64,000 nucleotides of DNA from Zygnema cylindricum (Eukaryota > Streptophyta > Zygnematophyceae > Zygnematales > Zygnemataceae). Position numbers and translations under genes: made by a program. The notes under the pieces were generated by a model that was not told where the DNA came from, ran no database searches, and saw only the letters and a list, made by a program, of their open reading frames with translations. The DNA is taken from contig JBBHKE010000368.1 of assembly GCA_037447655.1 (NCBI GenBank), positions 52,651-116,650 of the forward strand, given 5' to 3'. Below are positions 46,095-56,200 of the stretch, one piece after another. The number at the start of each line of letters is the position of its first letter. Position 1 is the stretch's first letter.

Positions 46095-47270
46095 ATGGCT
46101 CAAATGAAACCGCCGACTCACCTAACTAGTATGGCTCGTACAGTTGTCCACCTTCCCATGCTAGCAGGTCGAGTTTTACGAGATTCAACAATTCAAAAGC
46201 GGGAAACCACGTTTGACAAGGGGACAGTTGATCACAATCGTGAGGGTAAACAGTCTAGCACACGTCTACCATTATCATTTTCCAAAGAAACCGCAACCAA
46301 TTTACCCGAAACAGCTTCCACCATCACGGCGGAAGCACTCACTATTCTTGACCGCTCCATTCAAGACAGCCATAGGGTTAAGGAAAGATTATGCATTTTG
46401 TCTACTATGATTTCCGATTCACCCAACCTAAAATCTACGGTGACATCCATCCCATTTGCAGCATTACAGGCTTTACAAATGAACCGTAATCTTGACGCTC
46501 TTAGGCCTATCTCTACCGACGAGCGTAGTTCACTTGACCCACACATCAGTTTTCTAGATAATGGGAAGGGTGCATTTTCAGTGAATGGTGTCATACCGTC
46601 AATACCAGTTATGGACACCGGTGCAAAACCAGTTATTTTGGGGTCATCTTTTGCACTGAAATTTGGTCTGACAAGTGATAAACCTCAGTCCACTTCCACA
46701 CGTTTACTCACCTCAGCGGGAACAACCGAACCAGTTTTGGGCATTACGAAGGATCCACTCTGTTTTAGGTTTCAAAATGGTACAGAATCTGATTTTGCGG
46801 AAGTTCGTGCTCACGCATTGGTCACCAAATGTAGTGATTACGAGTGTTTAGTGGGGCAAGATGTGATTTTCAGAGTAGGAGGCGGCGTTGATATGTACGA
46901 TCATACTCTTTCCTACCGTCCTACCAATTATCGGGAAAAACAAATTTGTCTCCCTCTAATTTCAGCACGCCAATCCATGCCCATTATGGCTCACGCAGCC
47001 CAATCTGTCCTTGCTTATTCCGGAAATTCGGTGGGATTTGAAAATTTTCATTCTCTTTCCGCAGAGGAAATTATGCCCGACAGTCCTTATTTGCTTGAAC
47101 TTTTCAATAATCCAGGTTTTAATATTGATTCTCTCGAGTTTGATCAAATCTACAAACACACACTTCAAATTCCTTTATCACGGGTTCCACCTCTACCTCT
47201 TATTTCTATATATCCTTCCGGTTTTCTTCCCATTAATTGGAAACCAATACAGGTCAAACCTCATCAAGAT
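46095..47270 (+). pseudogene. Outer element protease region
   Basis: First ~390 residues of a 633-codon open frame. A retropepsin-like core is suggested by VMDTGAKPVILG (active-site D174-T-G-A), preceded by FSVNGVIPSIP and followed by LVGQDVIFRVGGG and MYDHTLSYRP, the usual order of a Ty3/gypsy aspartic protease. The N-terminal 170 residues are probably the gag-pol linker. There is no stop within the frame, but the polyprotein upstream and downstream is broken, so the copy is not functional. The frame continues directly into the methyltransferase. Confidence 0.7.
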
Positions 47271-48256
47271 GGTCTAGTCATTTTAGACCTGTTCGCAGGC
47301 ATAGGTACCTCTCTACTCTCATGCCTTCGCAACGGATTACTTATCAAGCACTACTACTCAGTTGACACTGACCCTTTAGCTCGGAAAGCCCAAACACATC
47401 ACTATAATCTTTTACACGGACAATATCCACATCTTTTCCCTAAATCTGCCTTTGCTCACATGCATACAACATTACCTCAAGATATTCGTTTGATAGGAAA
47501 CCAACACCTTCTCGATGTGGAACCAATCGATCTTCTATTTGCCGGTTGGGAGTGTCAGGGAATGTCACGAGCAGGCAAAGGTCTCGGCTTAGCTGATCCC
47601 CGCACCAAATTATTCTTTGAATTACTTCGTATCATGCATTTTTTGCAATCTTTCAATCGCCCATTGAGATATATTCTGGAAAACATGGCACCCTATAACG
47701 ATCCTCGTCCTACAGTGTTAGCTGATTACAAGCGGATAAAAGCATTAATTTGTCCTCCTCTTATCATTGATGCCGCTCGTCACGGGTCCCTAGCTCATCG
47801 GGTTCGATCTAAATGGACCAACTTGATTGATATTGGACGCCTTAGAGAAGGAAATCTTTCAGTCAAACCTCCTTTCACAGATATTCAGACTCACTTCTTC
47901 CTTTTCACAAAGTCCCAACCTGTCTGCAGCCTGATCACCCACCGAATTACAACATTAACGTCTCAGGCCAACCACTCAAAGTTCTCCCCACTCTAGTGTT
48001 TTATCCACACTCTCACGCTTTCTATGGTGATGGGCCTGGCCAGCTCAAAAATATTCACACAGGCGGCCTAGATTAACCTACAGCCACAGAACAGGAACAC
48101 CTTATGCATTTCCTTCCCAACACTACGGCTGCCCATGGTCTCACAGAACAACAGCGCTGCATCCTTTTAGGTCGTGTCATGGACCCTCAAACCCTCTCAT
48201 TTGTCTTGGGCCTCGGATTTGCAGCAGGTCGTTTCGCACAAACCCATCTGTCTTAA
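47271..48256 (+). pseudogene. C5-cytosine DNA methyltransferase domain inside the retrotransposon
   Basis: Follows the protease in the same frame. Motif I is VILDLFAGIGTSLLSCL (D398-L-F-A-G-I-G, SAM binding). The acidic motif after it is YYSVDTDPLARK. Motif IV is FAGWECQGMSRAGKGLGLAD with the predicted catalytic C487; the family's PCQ is ECQ here. Motif VI is ILENMAPYND (E529-N-M). Motif VIII is AHRVRSKWTNL (H568-R-V-R). After a frameshift near 47920 the C-terminal part continues (VSGQPLKVLPTLVFYPHSHA; then an in-frame TAA, TEQEHLMHFLP and RCILLGRVMDPQTL, a motif X-like end). It would transfer methyl groups from SAM to cytosine C5. The HRVR motif recalls DNMT3/DRM types; subfamily is not certain. 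Inactive in this copy. Confidence 0.9.
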
Positions 48257-48600
48257 CCAGCTGGGGGGGCGGATGCACTACCAATTTCTAAACACATTGT
48301 CACCCTTAAAGGGACACCTTCTCAATTTTTCCTCTTCCCATCCTCTATAAAACCTTATCCTGATGTCACAATCTACAATTTCTTGAACCCTAGCCACATG
48401 GCATGGTCCATTCCGACATATACTGCTGCCCAATCTGCTCCCTCTAGTCATATGTCAATACCATCTGCTTCCTCTAGTCATATGTCAACACCTCCTCACT
48501 GGATTGGAGCCTTTCCTACCCGCAGCTGACAACATTGAACAAACTGCTTACTGAAAACACCGGTTGTTTACTCATTAGGTCAGTCACTTATCGCGGATGA
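48257..48600 (+). pseudogene. Pol linker between methyltransferase and RT
   Basis: The methyltransferase C-terminal frame continues (PAGGADALPISKHIVTL ...) through several stops to the RT. It includes a ~28-bp tandem duplication (CTTCCTCTAGTCATATGTCAA-type unit, about 48437-48491). No domain recognised. Confidence 0.5.
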
Positions 48601-49689
48601 ACAACTAGCTTTTGCAGAAGCCATGGAAGCAACGACAATTAAAGGTTCGGAATCTCCTAAAAGGAAATTTGGCTCTAATCTCTCTGAATTTGAACATGAT
48701 CTACTGAACCAAGTGATTTTTCGGAATATTGACGCTTTTGCTTTCTTTATGAATGATCTTGGTCGCCATACCACCTATAAAATGTCTATAGATCTAGAAG
48801 AGGATCGTCCCATTTTCAAGTCGAAACACCGCTTATTTGAAACGCAATGGGAATTAGTGGACCAACGCTGCGCTGAATTAGAGGAAGCTGGCCTCATTTA
48901 TCGGTTGGATTCTACTTTTGCAGCACCCACTGTCATGCTGAGAAAAAAAGATGCCGAAGGAAACTTTACCGATCGCAGGATGTGCGGCGATTACCGTGAA
49001 CTCAATGCTAAAACGATACAAGATCGACATCCAATGTCATTGGCCGAAGAAATATATGATCATGTAGGAGGCGCTAAATATTTCAGTATTCTGGATTTAG
49101 GACCAGGCTTTAACCAGATTGAAATAGAGGTGAAAGATAGGCATAAAACCGCCTTTTGGGGTAGTGATGGTTGTTCGTAGTGGTCTGTCATGCCTTTTGG
49201 ACTTAACAACGCCCTTGCAGTTTTCAAAAAGTAATGGATTTAATTTTAGGTGGTTGCAAGGTTGCACGATGTTATATTGATGATTTGATTATCGCCTCTG
49301 CCACAGTTGAAGATCACGCAGCTCATATCTAATGGGTCCTAACTAAACTGAAAAAGGTCGGGTTAAAATGTCATCCAGCTAAATGTACTTTCTGGTCCGT
49401 GGGTGTGCCTTACCTTGGAAATTTCATTTCCTCCGAGGGAATCACACCACTTGAAGCAAAAACCGAGGCTATCAGCAAACTGCCAACCCTCGCTAATCTC
49501 ACGAGTCTTCAAGCCTTCCTAGGATTAGCTAATTAATATCGCAAGTTTGTTCCGAGTTTCAGCACTATCGCTTCACCATTGAACGATTTGCTCAAGAAAG
49601 AAGTTCCTTTCGTTTGGGGACCTGATCAGATTTCAGCGTTCCAGAAGTTGAAAGATGCCCTCTCTAGTGCTCCAATCCTCCGACCTCCT
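48601..49689 (+). pseudogene. Outer element reverse transcriptase (decayed)
   Basis: RT motifs in order: YKMSIDLEEDRPIFKSKHRL, AAPTVMLRKKD, RRMCGDYRELNAKTIQDRHP, YFSILDLGPGFNQIEIEV, WSVMPFGLNNA, then after a one-base frameshift near 49230 CYIDDLIIAS (YIDD at 49273-49284) and VPYLGNFISSEGI. The linker LQAFLGLAN-YRKFVPSFSTI leads to RNase H. Catalytic aspartates are present. Premature stops at about 49178, 49330 and 49534, plus the frameshift, kill the frame. It groups with Ty3/gypsy RTs by motif order and by the downstream integrase. Confidence 0.9.
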
Positions 49690-50060
49690 AATCACAAATA
49701 ACCTTTCTGCCTACAAACAGACTTTGGAAAGCCTGGCATTGCGGCCATCTTAACTCAACGTGAACTAACAGAAGAAGGATACGTGGTCGCTTACGCAAGC
49801 AGGAGTAATAATCTTGCAGAATCAAATTATAGTAGTTATGAAGGAGAATGTCTAGCAGCAGTTTAGGGTATTGTACACTTTCGTCACTACCTTTACTGAA
49901 AACCATTTACCCTTCTAACCGACCATCAACCTTTACATTGGCTGATGACGAACGATAAACTGTCAGGAAAATTAGCGCGATCGGCATTAATTTTACAAGA
50001 ATATGATGTGGAAATAATTCACCGTCCTGGATTACTTAGTTTAAATGTAGACGGCATTTC
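49690..50060 (+). pseudogene. Outer element RNase H (decayed)
   Basis: Motifs PFCLQTDFGKPGIAAIL (first catalytic D), YSSYEGECLAAV (catalytic E) and HFRHYLY ... PFTLLTDHQPLHWL (third D), then the tether ARSALILQEYDVEIIHRPG and VDGISRNPL. Stops occur at about 49700, 49864 and 49898; the one at LAAV-TAG stands where related elements have Trp (TGG). Confidence 0.85.
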
Positions 50061-50379
50061 TCGAAATCCTTTGCTAAGGACCACCGACAATGGAGTTCGG
50101 CATGATTTCGATGACGACTTAGCTACTATGTCAGCATGGTTTTACATCACACATTCTTTAGCCTCGCTGCCCCACTCTCGTTCATCCTCGGATCCATGGC
50201 GAGACGGAGCACTAATTCTTTTCCTCTCCTCACAAACCTCCCGACCAGGCACTACATCCGAGGAGGAGGAACGAGTAAAGAAAAGGGCTAAAAATTATCT
50301 TTGGTTAGGTGGTTCGCTAGTTCGATTGTTAGCGGATAGTAGTCACAAACACGTGCCTCGCCCGACTGAACGCCTCTTG

Positions 50380-51420
50380 CTGATTGAACAAATTCACTTC
50401 GAGCAGGGTCACTATGGGACCAAGCGCACCTTAAGCTTGCTGCAAGCACGCTATTGGTGGTAGGGGATGCAATCTGATGTCGCAGCGGTATTGCACAAGT
50501 GTGCAATATGTGATCGTCTACGTACCTCTTTTAGCAACCGGCAAACTACCCTCCAACCATTACCCATCAAGGGGTTATTTTACCGCTTGGCGTGCGATTT
50601 AGCATGCCCCTTCCCGATATCCCGAAGGGGGAAACAATATATAATGATCATGATTGAAAATTTTAGTTAATGGGTTGAAGTAGTAGCGTAACCACACAAA
50701 ACTTATAAGCTCACCACCGCCGCATTTAAAGAACATGTCTTTATGAGATACGGCGCTCAAACCGAAATCCTCACAAATCAAGAGCCTGAATTTCGCGGAG
50801 AATTCAAAAAAATGCTAGATGACGCTCTCATAGACCATAGTCGAACAAGCCGCCATCATCCACAGGCTGATGGATTGGCGGAACGTGCAGTTTAGACCTT
50901 CAAGCGGGCATTACGCAAGCATTGCTTCGAGAAACATATAACGGTGTGGGATGAGTCACTAGGCTATATTGCCATGGGTTATTGTATGTTGGTACAGGCA
51001 AGTCTTTCTAATTTCAGTCCTTACTATGTCTTATTTGGGCGTCAACCCTTGTTGGGTATGAATATCCAGAAAGCCGCAAGCTTTCCTCTTCCTTTACTGT
51101 CTGACGGGGTTTTTCTAGAAGAACTTCCTAAGAGGGCGGTGCATTTTGCCCGAGAGATGCCCTTGGCTTTTGACAACCTGCAGATCACCCAGCACAAAGA
51201 TACTTTGCGCTTTGCCACTACACGCAGCGGAGGCTACCGGCCCCAACAGAAGCCTTACCCAGTGGGAAATTATGTCTACTTACGACGCCAATCTTTCGAT
51301 ACCTTGGACATAGATGTTTCACCTCATATTCTCCCAATAATCGAAGTAGATACGAATGGCATGTTAGGACTTCAAGGAGCAGATACGCGAACCTTGCGGG
51401 AGCATTCCAAGAACTGTGCT
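50380..51420 (+). pseudogene. Outer element DDE integrase (decayed)
   Basis: H2C2 zinc finger: HFEQGHYGTKRTLSLLQARY ... CAICDRLR. Core: first D in RLACDLACPFP; the second D is replaced by N in ILTNQEPEF (AAT at 50776); the E lies in HPQADGLAERAV (GAA at 50881), with 34 residues between second and third positions. The C-terminal SH3-like module has PVGNYVYLRRQSF, NGMLGLQGADTRTL and NCAPCYL. Stops interrupt at 50461, about 50668, 50689 and 50896. A DDE integrase, not a tyrosine recombinase, is therefore the integration enzyme of this family. Confidence 0.9.
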
Positions 51421-51489
51421 CCATGTTATTTATCGGATCTGTCCCGGGACATCGACCCTATGCGTATGCGTATCATTGAGGCTACAGAA

Positions 51490-51663
51490 TGCACACTTTG
51501 CAACCGAGCCGACGGAGAAACATCAATGCTTCTATGCGACCATTGCAACCAGGGATTTCACATGGAGTGTTTGATTCCTCCGTTATCAGCAGTTCCGGAC
51601 GGTCATTGGTTTTGTCACGGCTGCCGAGAGTTACCAGTTGTATTGGCCAACTCTTCGGCAGGC
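51490..51663 (+). pseudogene. PHD finger at the C-terminus of the outer pol
   Basis: Intact C4HC3 signature: CTLC, then CDHC, H in NQGFHMEC, and final CHGC (first Cys 51490, last Cys 51622). The core MLLCDHCNQGFHMECLIPPL and PDGHWFC is the classic PHD pattern. It follows the integrase C-terminal module in the same frame, and the polyprotein ends 13 residues later. PHD fingers commonly bind histone H3 tails; here it occupies the place of the chromodomain in chromoviruses and may direct integration. The conserved aromatic and metal-binding residues have not decayed, unlike the upstream pol. Confidence 0.9.
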
Positions 51664-51680
51664 TAAAGAGCTGGGGGGGG
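51664..51680 (+). promoter_or_regulatory. Putative polypurine tract
   Basis: TAAAGAGCTGGGGGGGGAA directly after the pol stop is the only strong purine run near the 3' end. In an ordinary LTR element it would touch the 3' LTR; here segment B lies between it and segment A. Confidence 0.55.
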
Positions 51681-51882
51681 AATAAACTGAGCCTCCTAGC
51701 TTCCTCTCTCACTCTACCTTTTCCTTTTCTTGTAATATGTTTATTTGTTGTTTGTTGCTTGTACAAATTTCTGCTACCAATTCTCTGCTATCTCACGACT
51801 TTTTTTGCTGATTTTTTCATCCTTTCCTTTTGCAGCTGATTGTGTTGTATGTTTTCATTTCGTTTGTCACATGCACGACAAC
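51681..51882 (+). repeat. Terminal repeat segment B, internal copy (B1)
   Basis: About 202 bp starting AATAAACTGAGCCTCCTAGC and ending CACATGCACGACAACC, repeated at 53051-53253 at close to 90% identity. It lies between the polypurine tract and segment A. Confidence 0.9.
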
Positions 51883-53050
51883 CGTCATGCCGCATCCGGT
51901 CAGCACATTTTAATTATATTTAATCACATTCTAACTACATTTTTTATATATTTGATCCTCATGTAAAAGGTTCGTATAAACTAACGCCACACTAATTTGT
52001 ATTCTGGTATGTTTCAGTGGCGACAGAACCGTACATATTTTTGTTGACGCCTTGAAACCCGCGGACAGATTGGATTCTGTACGCTAAGTCGTCAGGCGAC
52101 GTGAAACCCGCGAACATTTTGAAGTTTGTAAGTCTATTCGTTAGGCGCCAAAATTTACGCGAACAAGTCTAAATTTCGTATGTACGATTGGCGAACTGAA
52201 GCGCCAACTTGGAAATATGTCACGACCAACGCAAATTCGAACGCGCATCTACGGCCGCAGATGATGCAGACGAACGAACGATTGCGATTCGAACTGCTCT
52301 CGGCGACGCGATTGGTCCATTTTAAGTCGTGGACCCTTGGAGGTCTCACGCATTTACATGTAGCATAGGAAGGGTTCTAATCCGTAGGTTGTAGATATTG
52401 TAACGTAAGGCAGACGATTCGGGTCGCCTATAAGCCAGAATCCAAAGTAGGCGCAGGCAACTATATAGAACGCATGTATTTGCAATAAGTTAGGCGCTCT
52501 GCTGTAGACTTTATGCTTAGCGAATTTTAGGAGAATTCTGTACTCACAATTTCAAGAGCACAGGAATTCTCATTTTGGAAGATTTGACCTAAACTTTGAG
52601 GATTTTTCTTGTGAAATTGTCAGGATAGTTTTAGTGACTATTTTTCTGGTCATTAAGCGTTTTATTGCCTAGCTCTTACTTTCTTTCTCTGTAAACTTGC
52701 CCTACAAATTAATCTACGCAGCTCACGCCGAGGCCTAACCGGTTTCCCTTCACTTCTTCTCGCGTCCTTTCAAGTGGATTTCTGCTCGGCCTTCTTTCTC
52801 AGGCCGTTGCTGAACCTTGGATTGTGATTGGACAGTTTTGGGTTTGCTTGTGTGGTTAACTGCGTGATAGAGGATTTGGGTTGGTTTTCCTCGTATGTTT
52901 TGTGTGTGACTAAATCTGATTATCTCAGATTTTCTCGCAATTTGCTACATTTTTAGTTTGTGTGTTGTGATATTGAGTTAAATCTTTATTTATTGAACTC
53001 CTGTAAAGAATATAAACTGACCAAGGAGCCTAGTGGCTATCCGTTGGCTT
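51883..53050 (+). repeat. Terminal repeat segment A, right copy (A2)
   Basis: Second copy of the 1.17-kb segment at 35672-36843. First base is C where the left copy has T (CGTCATG vs TGTCATG). Many other differences are transitions. Confidence 0.9.
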
Positions 53051-53253
53051 AATAATAAACTAAGCCTCCTAGCTTCCTCTCTCACTTTACCTTTTTCTTT
53101 TCTTGTAATATGTTTATTTGTTGTTTCCTGCATGTACAAATTTTTGCTACCAATTCTCTGCTATGTCACGACCTAGTTTGATGATTTCTTCATCCTTTCC
53201 TTTTGCAGTTTATTTTGTCAAATGTTTTCATTTCGTTTGTCACATGCACAACA
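53051..53253 (+). repeat. Terminal repeat segment B, terminal copy (B2)
   Basis: Follows A2 directly, starting AATAAACTAAGCCTCC and ending CACATGCACAACA, the right end of the element. TTCA and the resumed satellite follow. Confidence 0.9.
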
Positions 53254-56200
53254 TTCACGATCACAAAAAGAGGTAAAATAAACTCCGAACCATGTTTATA
53301 ACACAAGTTTGTGTTTTCGATAACAACAATAGTGGTAAGAAACTCTTTTTATTGTTAACGCTTACAAAAATAGTTAAAAATAGCCCTAAACCATGTTTCT
53401 AACACAAATATGAGTTTGTGCTAACAAAGATATTTGTAACAAACAACCTTTATTAATGGTGGTCACAAAAAGAGGTAAAATAAACTTCGGACCATGTTTA
53501 TAACACAAGTTTGTGTTTGCGCTAACAACAATAGTGGTAACAAACACTTTCTATTGTTAACGATCACAAAATAGTAAAAAAAAACCTAAATCATGTTACT
53601 ATCACAACTTTTTGTCTTCCCTAACTGTAGTTTTTAGTAACAAAAAATGTTTAATAATACGCTCACAAAAACAGTAATAAAAAACCCCTAAACTTTGTTT
53701 TCAACACAAAATTGTGTTTGCATTAACTACAAAAATATTTACGAACAAAGTTTGCTTACGCTCACAAAACTAGTTAAAAAAAATCCTAACCATGTTTCTA
53801 ACACAAGTTTGAGTTTGCGCTAACAAAGATATTTGTAACAAGCAACGTTTATTGTTTGCATTCACAAAAAGAGGTAAAATAAACTCCGAACCATGTATAA
53901 AACACAAGTTTGTGTTTGCGCTAACAACAATATTGATAAGAAACTCTTTATATTGTTAAAGTTCACAAAAATAGTTAAAAAAAACCCTAAACCATGTATA
54001 TAACACAATTTTCAATTTCTGCTAACAAAGATATTTGTAACAAACAACGTTTATTGTTTGCATTCACAAAAACAGGTAAGAAAAACTCCTAACCATGTTT
54101 AAAACACAAGTTTGTGTTTGCGCTGACAACAATATTGATAAGAAACTCTTTATATTGTTAAGGTCAAAAAAATATTTAAAGAAAACCCTTAACCATGTTT
54201 CTAACATAAATTTGAGTTTGCGCTAAGAAAGATATTTGCAATAAACAACGTTTATTGTTTGCGGTCACAAAAATAGGTAAAATAAACCGCGCACCATGTT
54301 TGTGTTTGCGCTAACAACAGTTGTTGTAACAAACACTTTCTATTTTAACGCTCACAAAAATAGTTAAGAAAAACCCTAAACTATGTATATAACAAAAAAA
54401 TGTGTTTCCCGTAACAAAGATCTTTGTAACAAACAAAGTTTATTATTCACAGTCACAAAAAGAGGTAAATAATCTCCAAACCATGTTCATAACACAAGTT
54501 TGTGTTTGCGCTAACAACAATAGTGGTAACAAACACTTTATATTGGTAATGCTCACAAAAATAGTTAAAAATAACCTTAAACCATGTTTCTAACACAAAT
54601 TTAAGTTTGCACTAACAAAGATATTTGTAACAAAGCCGTTTAATTTTCGTTGTCACAAAAAGAGATAAAATAAACTCCGTACCATGTTTATAACACAAGT
54701 TTGTGTTTGCGCTTACAACAATAGTGGTAACAAACACTTTCTATTGTTAACGCTCACAAAAATAGTTCAAAAAAACCGTAAACCATGTTTCCAACACAAA
54801 TTTGAGTTTGCGCTAAGAAAGATATTTATAACAAACAAAGTTTATTGTTTGCGGTCACAAAAAGAGGTAAAATAAACTGTGAACCATGTTTGTAACACAA
54901 GTTTGTGTTTTTCGCTAACAACAATAGTGGTAAGAAACTCTTTATATTTTTAACGCTTACAAAAATAGTTAAAAACAGCCCTAAACCATGTTTCTAACAC
55001 AAATATGAGTTTGCGCTAACAAAGATATTTGTAACAAACAACGTTTATTGTTCATGATCACAAAAAGAGGTTAAATAAACTCCAAACAATGTTTAAAACA
55101 CAAGTTTGTGTTTGCGCCAACAACAATATTGATAAGAAACTCTTTATATTGTTAACGCTCACAAAAATATTTAGAAAAAACCCTAAACCATGTTTCTAAC
55201 ACAAATTTGTGTTTGCGCTTAGAAAGATATTTGTAACAAACAAAGTTTATTGTTTGCGGTCACAAAAAGGGGTAAAATAAACTCCGACCATGTTTGTAAC
55301 ACAAGTTTGTGTTTTCGCTTACAACAATAGTGGTAAGAAACTCTTTATATTGTTAACGATTACAAAAATAGTTGAAAATAGCCCTAAGCCATGTTTTTAA
55401 CACAAATTTGAGTTTGTGCTAACAAAGATATATTTAACAAACAACCTTTAATGTTCGTGTCACAAAAAGATGTAAAATAAACTTTGAAAAATGTTTAAAA
55501 CACAAGTTTTTGTTTGTGCTAACATCAATATTGATAAGAAACTCTTTATATTGTTAACGCTCACAAGAATAGTTAAAGAAAACCCTAAACCATGTTTATT
55601 AGAAATATTTAAGTTTGCGCTAACAAAGATATTTGTAACAAACAACATTTATTGTTTGCGTTCCCAAAAGAGGTAAAATAAACTTCGAAGCATGTTTAAA
55701 ACATAAGTTTGTGTTTGCGCTAACATCAATATTGATAAGAAACTCTTTATATTGTTAACGCTCACAAGAATAGTTAAAAAAAACCCTAAACAATGTTTGT
55801 AACACAAATTTGAGTTTGCGCTAAGGAAGAAATTTGTAACAAACAAAGTGTATTGTTCACATTTACAAAAAGAGGTCAAATAAACTCCGAACCATGTTTG
55901 TAACACAAGTTTGTGTTTGCACTTACAACAATAATGGTAACAAACACCTTATATTGTTAACACTCACAAAAATAGTTAAAAATAGCCATAAACCATGTTT
56001 CTAACACATATATAAGTTTGTGCTAACAAAGATATTCGTAACACACAACCTTTATTGTTCGTGGTTACAAAAAGAGGTAATATAAACACTTAACCATGTT
56101 TATAACGCAAGTTTGTGTTTGCGCTAACAACAATACTGGTAACAAACACTTTCTATTGTTAACGCTCACAAAAAAAGTATAAAAAAACCCTAAATCATGT

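Larger units (their letters stand above)
35672..53253 (+). mobile_element. Ty3/gypsy-type retrotransposon encoding a cytosine methyltransferase and PHD finger
   Basis: It begins TGTCATGCC, ends CATGCACAACA and is flanked by the 4-bp repeat TTCA (35668-35671; 53254-53257) within one satellite monomer. Without the nested inner element it is about 10.9 kb. Coding order on the + strand: gag with zinc knuckle, protease, C5-cytosine methyltransferase, reverse transcriptase, RNase H, DDE integrase, PHD finger. Terminal repeats are not a simple LTR pair: A (35672-36843) at the left, and B-A-B (51681-53253) at the right. The copy is non-functional, with at least four frameshifts, many stops and one lost integrase aspartate. 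A relative survives as a minus-strand solo unit at 27445-28848. Methyltransferase-bearing retrotransposons have, to my memory, been reported in Klebsormidium and Symbiodinium; whether this family is one of those needs a search. Confidence 0.9.

Noticed and set aside
46095-47996. Free-standing host DNA methyltransferase gene
   Set aside because: It is in frame with the retropepsin region, between gag zinc knuckle and RT, inside element boundaries with a target duplication.
35672-53253. DIRS/PAT tyrosine-recombinase element
   Set aside because: The end structure fits, but pol has a clear H2C2 zinc finger and DDE-type integrase and no tyrosine recombinase motif was seen, and there is a target duplication.
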